Below, in pieces: positions 1 through 10,976 of a stretch of DNA of 64,000 bases. The notes below the pieces were generated by a model that was given only the letters and a program-made list of their open reading frames with translations, ran no database searches and had not been told where the DNA came from. The DNA comes from Gracilaria gracilis. Its lineage: Eukaryota; Rhodophyta; Florideophyceae; Gracilariales; Gracilariaceae. The position numbers and the translations under genes were made by a program. The first letter of the stretch is position 1. Each line of letters opens with the position of its first letter. The stretch spans positions 124,001 to 188,000 of the forward strand of contig JARGSG010000223.1 of the NCBI GenBank assembly GCA_030374805.1, given 5' to 3'.

Positions 1-2
1 AG

Positions 3-167
3 AAGCGGACGCGCAATGTTATTCACCACTCGTTACTCCCCATTCCTGAGATTCCCAAGACAGGCTACAAGAAAATACCTGTGATTCAAAGGGACATGCT
101 TCAACGTCGCCTTGATCCTACAGCGAAAGCTACAGAACCTTACTTAAAACTGGATACCCCTGTTTAG
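3..167 (+). CDS. 3' end of an unrecognised protein (partial)
   Basis: Frame 3 is open from the window edge to a TAG at 165-167, giving about 54 residues. The stretch is rich in Pro, Lys and Arg and ends in a soluble-looking tail (…KLDTPV). Codon use looks ordinary and no domain is visible. The beginning lies outside the window, so neither the start nor the family can be judged. It may be the true C-terminus of a neighbouring host gene, or a chance open frame of modest length. Confidence 0.3.
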   Translation, partial: KRTRNVIHHSLLPIPEIPKTGYKKIPVIQRDMLQRRLDPTAKATEPYLKLDTPV

Positions 168-896
168 CTGTTGCAATGGAGTACAGAACAATCGTAGTGA
201 AGTAGGGCAGATAATGATCGATATCTTCGGCCCTGAGTTATCCGATGAAGATTTTTTACCATAAAAGAGTGGAATGTTTACATCATCTTGGCGTCATTCT
301 CGTTGGTGAACCGGCGTGCGATAATCAGCCTCTCTCTACGATTGTATTCTTTGTTGACGCGCCATTGGTCGCAGTAGGAGACGCTCTGTTGAAAGTTATA
401 TTTGATCCATTTTCATCCGTAGTGAGTGAAAGGGAATGCATATAGTAGTATATTTCGTTTGTCGGCAGAGTTGAATGGAAACGCGATTGTGTGATCTGAG
501 GTGTGATCGACAGCGTTGGGATGGCTTCCTGTTACGATGTGAGGTGTCCGCGGGGCGACTTCTGTGCTTGATGCGGTTTTGATATTCCGTAAGCTTTGCG
601 CGCCTTACATATCTGCAAGCAGTTGCTGTTCCCATGCGCTGCGTCGTGAATCTCTTTGCTGTAGCATGTTGCAAACTGGATTTTTCCAAGCAAAATTATG
701 AAGGTGGTGGTGAAGGAAGTGACGGCAAAATGGTTTTCAACGGGGCAGTGAAGGAAAATTGGTGTTCCGATATGTTGACCACCATATAATACACTGAAAT
801 GGTTCTTGAATGATGCCTGTATTCACTGACTGTAGTAGACGAGAATGGAAGTGAGAGGTTGCGGACAGAACAAGAAGAGCGGAACCACTGACAGTT
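168..896. other. No gene recognised
   Basis: Short open frames occur on both strands but none shows a domain, compositional bias or a convincing start. I see no repeat, tRNA or terminal-repeat structure here. Confidence 0.4.
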
Positions 897-2400
897 TCAT
901 TGCTGCCCCCTATCTCTCTGTGCCGCGGGCTTCAGCCTTTCTTGCCATCCGTAGCCAGGTATCACAGTGATCCGGGAACTGGAGTATTTCAGTCCATACT
1001 CAGCTTTCAGGGCCCGAAGAGCCTGCACATTTTTCATTGTCGCATCTCGTGATGCCATAGCATTCTCGAAGCGGCGTTTGCTATTTGCAGTCAGATAGGA
1101 TGCAAGACAAATAGATTCGGGATTTGTAGTACCTGGTAAGCGTTGATATAACGTTTCGGTAACGTATGGCATCATCGGATGTAGCATTTGAATACCCGCA
1201 CTTAAGCATTCGAATAATACCATTCTAGCTGCAGTCTTCGAGTCTCATTCACACCCTACATTGCCGGTTCTAGACCTTCAAGATAAATACATCATAACTA
1301 TTTCATTCAGAACCTGTGGGCAACGGCAAAAACGTCCCAATATTGAACGAAATGAATGCACCGTTCAGTCTGGCACACGTATCATTTAGACGAGATAGAA
1401 TCCAAATGTTCAATGTTTTTTCTTCCTGAATAGCTTCTTCGAGTCCCTCTGTGGAAAACACAAATGACTCCCGGAGATTGCTCAACGCAACCTTTGTAGC
1501 GTTCCAGAGCTAAATGCAAAAGTTCCTGTAGCCGATGACCTTGCTCACATCAAGAGTAATATCCCCGCCCTGCGTCATGGAGGCTAGCAATCCGATTCGG
1601 AGAGCATCCGTACCACACTCTGGGATACCTTTAGGATAATCCTCTTTTTGGTCAGCAACCGCACGCTTAACTTCATGCGGGGTAAGGTCGGCATTCTTGA
1701 TTTTCTCTTCAAGACTCTTCAGTTTCGCGCCGTGGATAACCTCAAGAGGGTCTATTACGTGCACCAGGGACTTAGACATTTTGCGCCCTTTTTTGTCGCG
1801 GGCAAGGGAGTGTAACCTTACTGTCTTGAACGGAAGCTAAACCAATGCTCATGATGACCATGCGAGCAACCCAAAAGAATAATATACCATGACCCGTTTC
1901 CATAACCGACGTTAAGTAGAAGCCCACCAAGTCTTTTGTTTTCTCCGGCCATCCATATACAGAAAAATGGAAAATCCCCGAGGAGAACCAAGTGTGGAGA
2001 ACGTCCTCGTCCTGCGTGAGAGTTATAAGATCTTTTTGAACGCCAAGCTCTTTCGAAGCCCTCTCCATGGCTTCATATTCTGTTCTTCTCACAACCCGAG
2101 CGCACTTCTTGGGATCCTCTTTAACAGAAGCTTTGTATGCCGAAATTCTATGACCCCACCATAATTGACAGGAGATGCACCAGTCCCGGGTGCCGTCAAG
2201 CCATCGATACCATACGTCTTTGAACTGGGCAGGAACGATTTCAAGCTCAGCTTTTCGAGCCGCATCCCCTGCTGTGTTCACCAGCTCTTCGCAACTCACC
2301 CACCATTGAGGTAACAGCATCGGTTCAACAATGTCACCAGATCGGGAACAGACGGAAAGGCTCATAGAATTGGGTGTTTTACCGCGCAGCAAACGATTTG
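897..2400 (-). pseudogene. VARS: Decayed valyl-tRNA synthetase, eukaryotic cytosolic type (C-terminal half)
   Basis: ValRS charges tRNA-Val. Read on the minus strand, the fragments fall in family order. From about 2390 down to 1772 is the tRNA-docking and editing-to-catalytic transition (CSRSGDIVEP, PQWWVSC, LWWGHR, DVLHTWFSSG, FFWVARM). At 1779-1510 the second class I signature is present as MSKSL, followed by the cytosolic-type segment [11 protein letters not shown]. At 1485-1303 and 1223-897 lie parts of the anticodon-binding domain (LHPMMPYVTETLYQRLP). Frame changes occur near 1775 and between 1510 and 1223. The N-terminal Rossmann half with the HIGH motif is missing, because homology stops near 2400. 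The insert after MSKS is typical of eukaryotic cytosolic enzymes, unlike the second ValRS relic at 20.6-23.6 kb. I am confident of the family and that it is not functional. Confidence 0.88.
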
Positions 2401-2455
2401 CCTCGAGGGATTTCTCAACTTAACACGAGCCAGATACCTCTTCTTTCGACAGAAC

Positions 2456-2742
2456 TCAGCCTAGGCGACGACGGAGCAAAAAAAAAACATTGGAAAAGAA
2501 GTCAGGGAACTCGGTATCGTCAGCACTCTGCGAGAAAGGAAGCGCGCGATGGTTATCAACAACAAAGTCATCGGCGGCAGCCAAGCGCACAGAGAAGCGC
2601 TGCGGCACCATGGCGTAGCAGCCGTAAACTCTGCGCCAATACGCTGGGGCGTCGACGGGCGTGAGTGACGCATCGCACGCACACGCGCGCAAAAGTCGGA
2701 GGTGAAGAAAAAGCAGTGGGGCGGAGCGCAAGTGCTGCAGCT
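2456..2742 (-). pseudogene. Distal (C-terminal) part of a host ORF split by the copia insertion
   Basis: The minus-strand frame that enters the copia 3' LTR at 9097 resumes at 2737 once one copy of the CAGCT target duplication is counted. It then runs 94 codons to a stop at 2456-2458. The encoded tail is arginine/leucine-rich at first, then acidic with a DDFVVDN segment and an FPDFFSNVFF segment. No domain is recognised. It lies next to, but in no readable continuity with, the ValRS relic downstream. The continuity of frame across the insertion is seen directly. That it was a real protein is an inference from length and composition. Confidence 0.5.
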
Positions 2743-2947
2743 TGTTGATACCGGTCGGCCTCTTGCAAGGCGAGAGCGCCACACACGCGTCATTTGTGCG
2801 CAGTGCAACGCCCGGCGCACAGCAATGCGCCGGTGGGTTGCACTGGCAAAATAAATTGCGCGACCGTCCGGCTCGGCGCTCTGCCCGCCGGCGGTCAACT
2901 ATGCGCGCACTTCGCTCGACCCCTTTCGCCCCCGCTCGCGCGCTACA
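2743..2947 (+). repeat. Copia 5' LTR (205 bp)
   Basis: It begins TG and ends CA and is preceded by the target duplication CAGCT (2738-2742). It appears identical to 8892-9096. It is GC-rich, with an AAATAAATTG stretch in its middle that could serve polyadenylation. Confidence 0.93.
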
Positions 2948-2965
2948 TGGTAGCATCGCCTGGGG
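2948..2965 (+). other. Copia primer-binding site
   Basis: The sequence TGGTAGCATCGCC directly abuts the 5' LTR. It begins with TGG, the complement of a tRNA CCA end, and resembles initiator-Met tRNA type sites of plant copia elements. The exact primer tRNA is not determined. Confidence 0.65.
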
Positions 2966-4242
2966 CGCGCTGCCCCGGGCCGCCATCGCTTGCGCACATG
3001 ATCGGCCCCTTTTCTCTGCGCGCTACCGCGCTTCTATTGCGCGTACGCTCAACTACTCAAAAACTGGACGGGTTGCTTAGCGGTTGTCTCGGCTCCCATG
3101 CCTATAGGTATGTCGCGGCTAGAGCACTGCCAAAGCAAAACCTACCGTGCGCGATTGACTTCGTGATGGGCTCCCAAGTCTATAGACTTTGTTGTGGCTC
3201 TGAAAGTTCGTTGGCATCGGACAGGATAAGTATGTATATAACTTTTCTACTTTATTTGTTCATTCTAAATGGAAGTACAGAATCTAGATGGTAATCTATT
3301 GTGAAGATTGATGATTACTGGTTTTCCTGCATCTTTACTGCGAAGCGACAATGTGCCTCCGCTGCAACTACGATGCGATTCCAAACGACTTCCCTCTTTC
3401 CTACTATACATTGTGTGGCATACAATTCGGTGCATCGCAAAATGTTTGCGATCACTAATTTCTTACGTCTCTAACTGGTTTGGCACCAACACTTCTTCAC
3501 TCTATTTCAAAGCTTAGCAACGTCCTACTATCATCTACACCCTGCTCTTGTTCTTTTGTCGGATCTGCATGCTTGCGCAACAATTTCTACGCTACACTTT
3601 CTTGGATTTCTACAACGGTCTTGATTTTGCATCTGTATGACGTTCATCATGTTGATAACGTTTACACCTCTCGATAAATTGCGTCTGCTTCTGGGCCACA
3701 GGTTACTCGTTCCTTCTACATCAGCCACATTTTCTCCGGCAATGCAACGTCTTGGATTACGAAAACAATTTCGTTTTCAACATTACTTCGAGAACCGGTT
3801 TTTCTCGCTCTCCTTGAGAGAAGAAGTGGCCTCTGTTCGTCCGTTCTTCGTGCCACGAGTGCGTTCTGCCGTACGAAGCGTATGCTCTATACTACGCTAC
3901 TACGTTTTACTACTGCTTGTTTTTCCTTTGTTTGACGAAGTGAAGTACCCTCCGCTTTGTGGGTGCGGGAAGATCCTTCAAAGGTCTGTTTGTTGTGGTG
4001 CGGGGTTAGCTGCTTAATTGCGGGGACCCGTCCTACATCGATCGCCTGGCTCCCAAGGTTGGGCCAGGAACACCTCAAGTTCACACCTCCTCCACCGGTA
4101 GGGGACTGGCGAAGTTGAAGAAGAAGAAGTTCAAGAAGTTCAAGAAGAAGAAGAAACGTTCCTACCCCGTAGGTCGCGATATCCTTATCTCGTAGAAGAA
4201 GGTTGATCATACACTTTCATCCGTCGCTCCCCGGACGCCTCA
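2966..4242 (+). other. Copia untranslated leader, no gene
   Basis: This is a 1.3 kb leader between the primer-binding site and the gag ATG. Open frames here are short and domain-free. A GAA/TTC-rich run of imperfect AAGAAG triplets lies at about 4105-4156. The leader is long for a copia element and is likely to hold packaging and dimerisation signals, though none can be proven. Confidence 0.6.
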
Positions 4243-6825
4243 ATGTCGGGCACAAATGAGGGTCTCCTTGGCAGGCTTCCAAAGCTCAAGGTGCCCACCG
4301 ACTACATTCTCTGGCGTCGTCGTCTTCTGGCGTATCTCCGCAGAGACGACCCATTTCTCTCCGGTCTTGACCCACGTCCTGATGGGTTCAACCCCACAAA
4401 CCGGGCAATGAGATCTTGGTTCGAAAAGTCAGTCAAAGCGAAGAGCACCATCATACTCTGCCTCGGTGACTCTCCGCTTGCTCTTGTTCGAATGTTTGTA
4501 GATGATGATGACAAAACGGCCAAAGATCTCTGGGATGAACTGCAGCGCGTGTACACAACCACCAACGCGCAAGCTGTGCAGAACATACGCCATCGTCTGG
4601 ACACTTTGGTATACAAGGACAGCGACGACTGGAATAAGCACGTCGCTAAGTTCCTGGAAGTTGTTGGGGAACTTGCCACCTTCGATGAGGAACTTTCGGA
4701 GAAAGACAAAGTCTCCAAACTCATTCGAAGTCTCCCCAACTCCTTTGCTCCCTTGGCCATGATGTCAAACCTAACCGATGTCGGGTTCGACTCCATTGTG
4801 AACGCTGTCGAAGCTGAAGTGGCTCGTCGCAAGAACCCTAACAACCCGACATCCTCCGCTCCTTCGTCCACCCCCACTACCCAACCGAAAGCCAACACGG
4901 CAAACAAGGGTGGTCGAAAGCAGCGAAACCGGCGTAACAAGTCCTCGGCTACCAAGAGCCGCTACGATGACAATTGCTACTACTGCGGTCGTCGTGGACA
5001 TTACGCTCGAGATTGCTACAAACGCAAACGTGAGGAGTCTGACAATAATGATAACCAGCACAACTCCAACGGACGGCAGCAATCTAATCGCAACAACGGT
5101 GGTTCTCGTCGTTCACAGTATGGGTCCCACAAAGGAGGACAACGCCAATCCAACTGGAACTCAGGGTTTGCACCAAGGGGGGATGGAAATGATAATCGTA
5201 ACTCAAATCATAACTCCAAATCTCGTTCATATGTGGTGCAAAGAAATGATGATCCGCCTCCTTCACCTGGCTTCAACTGCAATATGGCCAAGTTCAAGAG
5301 TAAGATCGCTCTTCTCTCTCAAACGAAATTGGACTCAGCCTATATTGACTCAGGGGCAACTCATCACTTCTTCCATTCGCGGAAGTCGTTCATTCGCTAC
5401 GAACGAATTGAGATCGAGACTGTTCAGGCTGCCTCAGGAACAGCTCGTCTCGTTGGCAAAGGTCATGTCTGGATACCTTTGAACCGTGGTACAGTCATCG
5501 AGGCTTACCACGCGCCTGCCTTTGAGTCGAACATCCTTTCTGTTGGCGTTCTCAGTGTAGAGTTCATGGTGATGTTCACTTCCACCATTCGGCCATTCAA
5601 TGGATGTTTCATCATGGATCCTAACCGAAACTCTGAAATCATTTGGGAAACGGAAATCAACCAAGGCCTCTTCGTCATGGACCTCGCTGATAACGACAAA
5701 CAAGTGATGGTCGTGAACGCAAGTAACAGCAATCAGGAGCTGGCTTTGGAATGGCACGGTCGAACTGGTCATCTTCACCCAAGTAGATACCAGAACCTTG
5801 CCAAGTCTTTCGACTCTGTGCCTTACTTTCAACGTTCCATCTTGGAGTCGTTGACGTGCGTCCCTTGCCTCACAGGCAAGAAGAAACGGAACCCAATCAC
5901 CGCCCGGTCGCGATCCGTTTCGACGTCAAGTCCCTTGGAACTTATCCACATGGACCTGTCGGGAAAGATTTCGCCATCTCTCTCTGGTGCAATCTACGCC
6001 ATGGCCGTACTGGATGACCACACTTCCAAGTCAGACGTTTTCTTCTTGATGGACAAGACAGGTGCTAGTGTTTTGAAGCACCTGGCTTGGTACAAACGCA
6101 GATCGGAGCTAGAACTTAACCACTCGTTTCGCTTGAAGAATGTTCGCCTGGACGGGGCCGGCGAACACAAAAGCAGTGAGTTGGACACTTTCTGCTTCGA
6201 TCATGGCATACTCTTGGACTACTCTCCTGCCTACGCCTCCGAATCTAATGGAGCCGCGGAGAGGCTTATCCAAGAACATTGGACCAGGGCTCGTGTACTT
6301 CTCTTCGCGAGCAAACTGCCCATTTCCTTCTGGGCAGAGGCAATGAACCATGCCAACTGGCTCCGAAATAGGGCTCCATCTTCAAGGATACAAGGACGGA
6401 TACCGATTTTGGAATGGAATCCGTCCATTATAATCGACTTTACGAACATTCCGAACTTTGGTCAGCCTGGCTACGCCTTTGTATATCGGTCCAAGACCGT
6501 GGCATCAAAGAAGTTCCTCCCCCGTTCTGTCTTCGCGCACTTCGTGGGCATGCAAAGCGACACCACACTCGCCCGTGTGTTTGTGCCGGGGAAGAACTCG
6601 GTCGTCACTTGCCGTATTCTGGACTTCAAGGCTGTCAACTCCTCTCCTCTTCCAAACATCTCCACCCTCCTGGAGGGTATAACTCGCCAACAGGAGACAG
6701 AGGAAACGGACCATACCTCACAGACTGATAACGGTCCTGACTTGGAGGACCACCTGGTAAAGGCGATGACAACAATCGCGCATAACTTTCCAAATGTATG
6801 GGTCTCCAAGAAAAACTGTGTATGA
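4243..6825 (+). CDS. Copia Gag-protease-integrase polyprotein (860 aa)
   Basis: The ATG at 4243 opens an uninterrupted 860-codon frame. Residues 1-200 form a Gag capsid-like region. Residues 245-258 are a CCHC zinc knuckle (CYYCGRRGHYARDC) inside a basic, Asn/Ser-rich stretch. Residues 367-371 hold the aspartic protease motif YIDSG (D369). Residues about 498-560 carry the GAG-pre-integrase HHCC zinc region (HGRTGHLH…CVPC). The integrase core has D571 (HMDLSG), D637 (RLDGAG) and E673 (NGAAERL), a D-D-35-E spacing. The frame stops at 6823-6825, just where RT should begin. Gag and integrase therefore appear intact, while RT would need a change of frame. The virus-like particle would act in the cytoplasm and the integrase in the nucleus. 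Confidence 0.93.
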   Translation: MSGTNEGLLGRLPKLKVPTDYILWRRRLLAYLRRDDPFLSGLDPRPDGFNPTNRAMRSWFEKSVKAKSTIILCLGDSPLALVRMFVDDDDKTAKDLWDELQRVYTTTNAQAVQNIRHRLDTLVYKDSDDWNKHVAKFLEVVGELATFDEELSEKDKVSKLIRSLPNSFAPLAMMSNLTDVGFDSIVNAVEAEVARRKNPNNPTSSAPSSTPTTQPKANTANKGGRKQRNRRNKSSATKSRYDDNCYYCGRRGHYARDCYKRKREESDNNDNQHNSNGRQQSNRNNGGSRRSQYGSHKGGQRQSNWNSGFAPRGDGNDNRNSNHNSKSRSYVVQRNDDPPPSPGFNCNMAKFKSKIALLSQTKLDSAYIDSGATHHFFHSRKSFIRYERIEIETVQAASGTARLVGKGHVWIPLNRGTVIEAYHAPAFESNILSVGVLSVEFMVMFTSTIRPFNGCFIMDPNRNSEIIWETEINQGLFVMDLADNDKQVMVVNASNSNQELALEWHGRTGHLHPSRYQNLAKSFDSVPYFQRSILESLTCVPCLTGKKKRNPITARSRSVSTSSPLELIHMDLSGKISPSLSGAIYAMAVLDDHTSKSDVFFLMDKTGASVLKHLAWYKRRSELELNHSFRLKNVRLDGAGEHKSSELDTFCFDHGILLDYSPAYASESNGAAERLIQEHWTRARVLLFASKLPISFWAEAMNHANWLRNRAPSSRIQGRIPILEWNPSIIIDFTNIPNFGQPGYAFVYRSKTVASKKFLPRSVFAHFVGMQSDTTLARVFVPGKNSVVTCRILDFKAVNSSPLPNISTLLEGITRQQETEETDHTSQTDNGPDLEDHLVKAMTTIAHNFPNVWVSKKNCV

Positions 6826-8419
6826 CCCCAACGTTCCAAGTAGTTTCAAGGACGCGTGCAGAGATCCCAGGTTGGTGTGAGGCCATCGACCGCGAGATGA
6901 ACGCACTCATCCGCCGTAACACTTGGGAACTTATACCCCAGGGAATCCTGGATGAAACCGGTTCCGTATACTTGGGTCTTCAAGGAGAAGATGTTGGATG
7001 GAGTCGGGAAGAAGTTCTTGAAGAAGGCACGCTGCTGTCTACGGGGAGACAAACAGAAGCCCTTCATTGACTTCGATCCATTCAACACTTATGCGCCAGT
7101 AGCCTGTCATGAAGCACTACGCATTCTTCTCTCAGTTGCTGCCGCACAAAACCTTTTACTGGAGGGAGCAGACATATCAAATGCATCCTTATATGGAAAA
7201 CTGGATGTTCCGATAATTATGGAACAACCCTCTAACTCCACTGGCAATGTGGAGAAGACAGGCCATGTCTGCAAACTGCTTAACTCCATCTACGGTGCTG
7301 TCCAAGCTGGAATAATATGGGGTTCCCTCTTTTCTGAAGCTCTCCTATCATGGAACTTTGTGACATCAGCTCTCGACTCTCGCGTCTTCATGTTCCGCGA
7401 GCAGGACAACTTCCTGATCTTGGCTGTTATAGTCGACGACTGCGCATTCGCTGCCAACAATGCCAAACTTCTAAATGACTTCAAACACAAACTGTCTGCA
7501 ACGTTTGATGTGAAGCTCTATGGGGAGCTGAAGTCATTCATAGGTTGGAATATTCAGCGATCTCCTTCCGGCATTAAGGTTAATCAATATGGATATGCAC
7601 TACAAATTCTCAAGAAGTTTGGTATGCAACAGTGCAATGCAGTTGGATCACCTTTCCCTACGGCTGCCAATGTACTGCCATCTGGTGAGGAAGACGTCAT
7701 TCTTTCGACAGATGATCATGCAGAGTATAGGTCAGGGATTGGTGCATTACTTTACATTTCTGTATCTACCCGTCCTGACCTTTCCTTTCCCATATCAGCG
7801 CTCTCAAGGCATTTACATAACCCATGTGAACGACACTTATCGCTGCTCAAACGATTATTTAGGTACTTGGCTGGCACTATGGATTATGGACTTCATTTTC
7901 CAGCCCACCGTCCTATTTCTCCCGCCTCACTCTGTGCGTACGCTGACGCCGATTGGGGGGGATACATTGAGACTCGTAAGTCCACAACAGGGTACGTTAT
8001 CGTCGTCAACGACGCACCAGTCATGTGGAAATCAAAGCGTCAAACGGTAATTGCGCTATCTTCGGCAGAGGCGGAGTATATCGCTCTTTCTACCTGCGCG
8101 AAAGACCTTTCGTGGATACGAAAGATGTATTTTGAATTCGCACACATCCAGCCTTGGAGCGAGGATCTATGGTTCGAAGCCCACAAAGATCATGAATGAT
8201 AGCTCGGCTGCTATATCTTTGACCACGAGTCCACAGATATCTGCTCGAAACAAGCACATCGATTTGAAGACGCACCATGTGCGGGACCTGGAGAGAGGTC
8301 AAATTATTAAGCTGTGCAAAATCCCAAGGAGTCAACAGATCGCTGACATACTGACAAAGTGTGCGTCCCTCCCAGAGGTGAGGAGGATGGTCAGCTTGAT
8401 GCATATTGACTCGTTCTAG
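6826..8419 (+). pseudogene. Copia reverse transcriptase-RNase H, broken frame
   Basis: RT begins in frame 3 around 6826-6950 (EAIDREMNALIRRNTWELIP). It shifts to frame 1 near 6950 and stays there to 8199. It then needs frame 2 for the last 70 codons (SARNKHIDLKTHHVRDL) to the stop at 8417-8419. The RT active site reads VIVDD rather than the usual YVDD. RNase H follows with CAYADADWGG and the SSAEAEY motif. The last shift is explained by one extra base near 8180 compared with the related copy at 45.9-46.2 kb, which reads through in one frame. A single +1 programmed shift could in principle explain the first break but not all of them. I regard pol as inactive. Confidence 0.9.
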
Positions 8420-8891
8420 GAAGAATTGTTGGGGTCTACTGACTACACTAACTACTTTGTTATGTTTTGTTTTGTCTCTTTTGTTCGCTACATGTTTGAA
8501 TGTCTGAATAATTGTTTATGAATATTTGTGGTTCACAACCTTCTCTGTTTTCCCACAGAGGTACATGTGTTTTTGTCCCAACGGGTTTTTACATGATATC
8601 TGGGTTTTGGAGTTTACTGGTGTGAACAAGTAATGACTCCCCAGCTTGGAGCTGGTGGAACTATGTGTGTGATGCGTTATGTATGAATGTATTTATATTA
8701 TGTTTTGAATGTTGCACCACGCCTTTGGCATTTGCAAGATAATGCCAGAGAAGAGACAGATTTGCAGAGAAATCGTGTCTACAGACCCTGCTCTTCGGTC
8801 GTTGATATTATGCTTTACTTGTGAATTGGGCTCAGTAACTAGATGCTTATAAGTGGTGTAGGAAGAGTAGTCGCTTCGCCTTGAGGGACGG
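8420..8891 (+). other. Copia 3' untranslated region
   Basis: About 470 bp lie between the pol stop and the 3' LTR. The stretch is colinear with 45328-45800 (minus) in the second copia copy, so it belongs to the element. It ends in a short purine-rich tract (GAGGGACGG) directly before the LTR, the expected position of the plus-strand primer, although one C interrupts it. No ORF is supported. Confidence 0.7.
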
Positions 8892-9096
8892 TGTTGATAC
8901 CGGTCGGCCTCTTGCAAGGCGAGAGCGCCACACACGCGTCATTTGTGCGCAGTGCAACGCCCGGCGCACAGCAATGCGCCGGTGGGTTGCACTGGCAAAA
9001 TAAATTGCGCGACCGTCCGGCTCGGCGCTCTGCCCGCCGGCGGTCAACTATGCGCGCACTTCGCTCGACCCCTTTCGCCCCCGCTCGCGCGCTACA
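8892..9096 (+). repeat. Copia 3' LTR (205 bp)
   Basis: It appears identical to the 5' LTR and is followed by the second CAGCT target duplication at 9097-9101. Confidence 0.93.
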
Positions 9097-10584
9097 CAGC
9101 TGAGCCACGTGGAGCGCGCGCGTCTTCGCGTTTGCGTTGCTCGACACGCACGCCGTGCGCGGTGGCGCGGGTGCATCACGAGGCGCGCCAATAAAAAATG
9201 CCTCGTCGGAAACAACACCAACAATCTTAAGCTCCCCCGTGGATGCCGTCGCCGCCACCTTGTTCGGCAATGCATTAGCTACGCACCGCGTCTTTGCCAG
9301 CACCGCGCAGGCGCAGGGACATCGACATTTGGCTCTCTGCGTCGTCTGCGTCCGCATCGTTGAGCACTTTCAGCTGCGTCTTGTCCGGCGCGTCGTGAGC
9401 GAGAAGCTCCATCAACTTGTACGGCGGAAACGCGCTAGCGCTTGAGCGAGGCCGACGATTCCGTCCTTTCGACTTGCGCGACGGCTTTTTCTCCACCACC
9501 ACAGCCACTGCCGATGCCGTCGGCTGCTTCGCCACCTGTGTGCCCGGCACCTCGCCGCCGTTTGTCACCGCCTTTGGCACATATTTCGTTTCTGCCCGTG
9601 CGTGCTTTTTCGGCGCCGCGCCGAAGAAGCCCTTTGCCAAGCCCTGTCCGAACTCTGTCTTCCCTCGTTTTAGTTCCTTTCTTCTCTTTTCAGTCTACAC
9701 GTGTTTTTCTTCCGCTTCCGACTGTTTTCCTACTTCAGCAAGTGCGTCAAGGTAATCCTCGCAAGAAACGTATTCCTCTTCTGCCCCGTTGTCCCCGCCA
9801 GTCATATCCAGAAACTCTTCGCTATCATCCCCAAAATCTACGTTCTTGTCTGGCTCAGAGCCGCGTGGTAGCTCCAGTCTACTCGCAGTATCCTCGTCTC
9901 CTTCGTAAACTTCAGTAATGCTCACGATTTCATCGTCCAGTACTTGTTGCTGCGCCTTCTCAACAGCTGACCCCATTTTGTCCATCACCTTCGCCTTCGA
10001 CTGTCCTCCAGTGTTGGGAGCATTGCCGCTTTTGTAGTTTTGAACTGAAGCGCGCATTTTGCTGTTTTTCTCTGTTCCCGCTCCTGTAGGTGGCACGTTA
10101 GGTGCATCCAACTTGGTAGAGGTTGAAGAAGAAGCCGTGTTGTTCCTCTTTCTCGAACTTGATTTCGGTTTCGGCTGCGAGCTGAAGCATGGTTGTGGCA
10201 TTGACTTGATTGAGGGGTGTATAAGAGGGTCACGGAATCTCGCTCTCTTCTTTTCCGTAGTCGGGCTCGGTTGGTTTGTCGTGTTCTTCAGCGTGCTCTC
10301 TGGGTTTGTACTTCTTGTAGCCGCAGTTTTGTCTCCAGTAATATTGATATGTGTATGCTTGCGCCTCTCATTCTGTGAAGCGGATGGCACGGTTCCAGCT
10401 TTGCTGGGAACTGTTTTAACATCAGTGTCATTCTTTCCGTTTCCGTCAGCAGCTGTCACCCGTATGCTGCTCGAAAGAAAAGCAGCTTCGTTATGCTCTC
10501 CATCACCGTCATCTAGCAGTTCAAACAATCCTCGTTCAACCCTTTCAAGTTTCTGTCAGACTATTTCATATGCCTGCCAGGCTT
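9097..10584 (-). pseudogene. Proximal part of the host ORF interrupted by copia; unrecognised protein
   Basis: The minus-strand frame opens after a TGA near 10562, preceded by a CTGACAG that could be a splice acceptor. It runs about 285 codons to an in-frame TAG (9695-9697), then continues in the same frame to 9275. A frameshift between 9357 and 9275 is needed to reach the frame that enters the copia LTR. The protein starts with a leucine/glutamate-rich LERVERGLFELLDD stretch. It has a long Ser/Thr/Lys/Pro-rich disordered part, an acidic patch (DDEIVSITEVYEGDED, YLDALAE) and a basic GFFGAAPKK segment. No family is recognised; the order of disorder, acidic patch and Lys-rich end suggests a nuclear or RNA-related protein, as a guess only. 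It was already decaying, or decayed after the insertion. Confidence 0.45.
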
Positions 10585-10973
10585 AACGCTCAGCGAAATA
10601 TGTAGCCTCGCCAGGCGAACCGAGCAGAACGAGAATTTCATTGGTACGAACCAGCTCGCCTGGTAAATATCAACGTGCTCCCACAGGTACCAACACGCGA
10701 CTACGCAGCTTGCGAGGAAGCTCTAGAAGACGATGCGGTAGACTGCGATACGCAAGTTGCTTTGATTCTAGAGCCAGCAGACGTTCATGCACGGAGCTTT
10801 TGGAAGACGGGAGCGCGGAGTGGGGACTGAGATGGGTTCTGGGACGATTGTTTACCCGTAACGATTGTTGACCGTGGGTGAAGGGAGGAGCTGGAGCTCG
10901 TGGTCTACTGTCGGTGGTGTACGAACCAAATGAAAGTTGGGCAACCAACCGATTACCGGAACAGGAAATCGTT
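10585..10973. other. Intergenic, with a possible short coding relic
   Basis: On the plus strand a frame open from before 10636 to a TGA at 10828-10830 encodes a segment ending ALILEPADVHARSFWKTGA. This loosely resembles a TPR helix pair (the usual pattern is ALxLxPxNxKAxxRxGxA). The match is short and could be chance. Nothing else is recognised. Confidence 0.2.
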
Positions 10974-10976
10974 ATT

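Larger units (their letters stand above)
2743..9096 (+). mobile_element. Ty1/copia-type LTR retrotransposon, 6354 bp, young but with broken frames
   Basis: The element is bounded by 205 bp direct LTRs that appear identical on inspection, starting TGTTGATACC and ending GCTACA. The 5 bp target duplication CAGCT lies at 2738-2742 and 9097-9101. A TGG-starting primer-binding site follows the 5' LTR directly. The internal region encodes Gag, protease, integrase, reverse transcriptase and RNase H in copia order, with integrase before RT. Identical LTRs imply recent insertion, yet pol is interrupted by a stop and frameshifts, so this copy was either mobilised in trans or decayed quickly. It interrupts a minus-strand host ORF. 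A related truncated relative lies at 45.2-47 kb and a diverged solo LTR at 44.6 kb. Confidence 0.95.

Noticed and set aside
4302-4955. 217-codon minus-strand ORF across copia gag
   Set aside because: Antisense to an intact gag frame with a zinc knuckle; no independent motif.
8437-8891. LTR starting at TGTTGGGGTC (8431) after copia pol
   Set aside because: No matching copy precedes gag. The 205 bp repeats with TG…CA ends, primer-binding site and CAGCT duplication define the LTRs.
8693-9357. ORFs running through the copia LTR (e.g. 8839-9357 minus)
   Set aside because: The LTR part is present twice and is not host coding; only the portion beyond 9097 belongs to the host frame.
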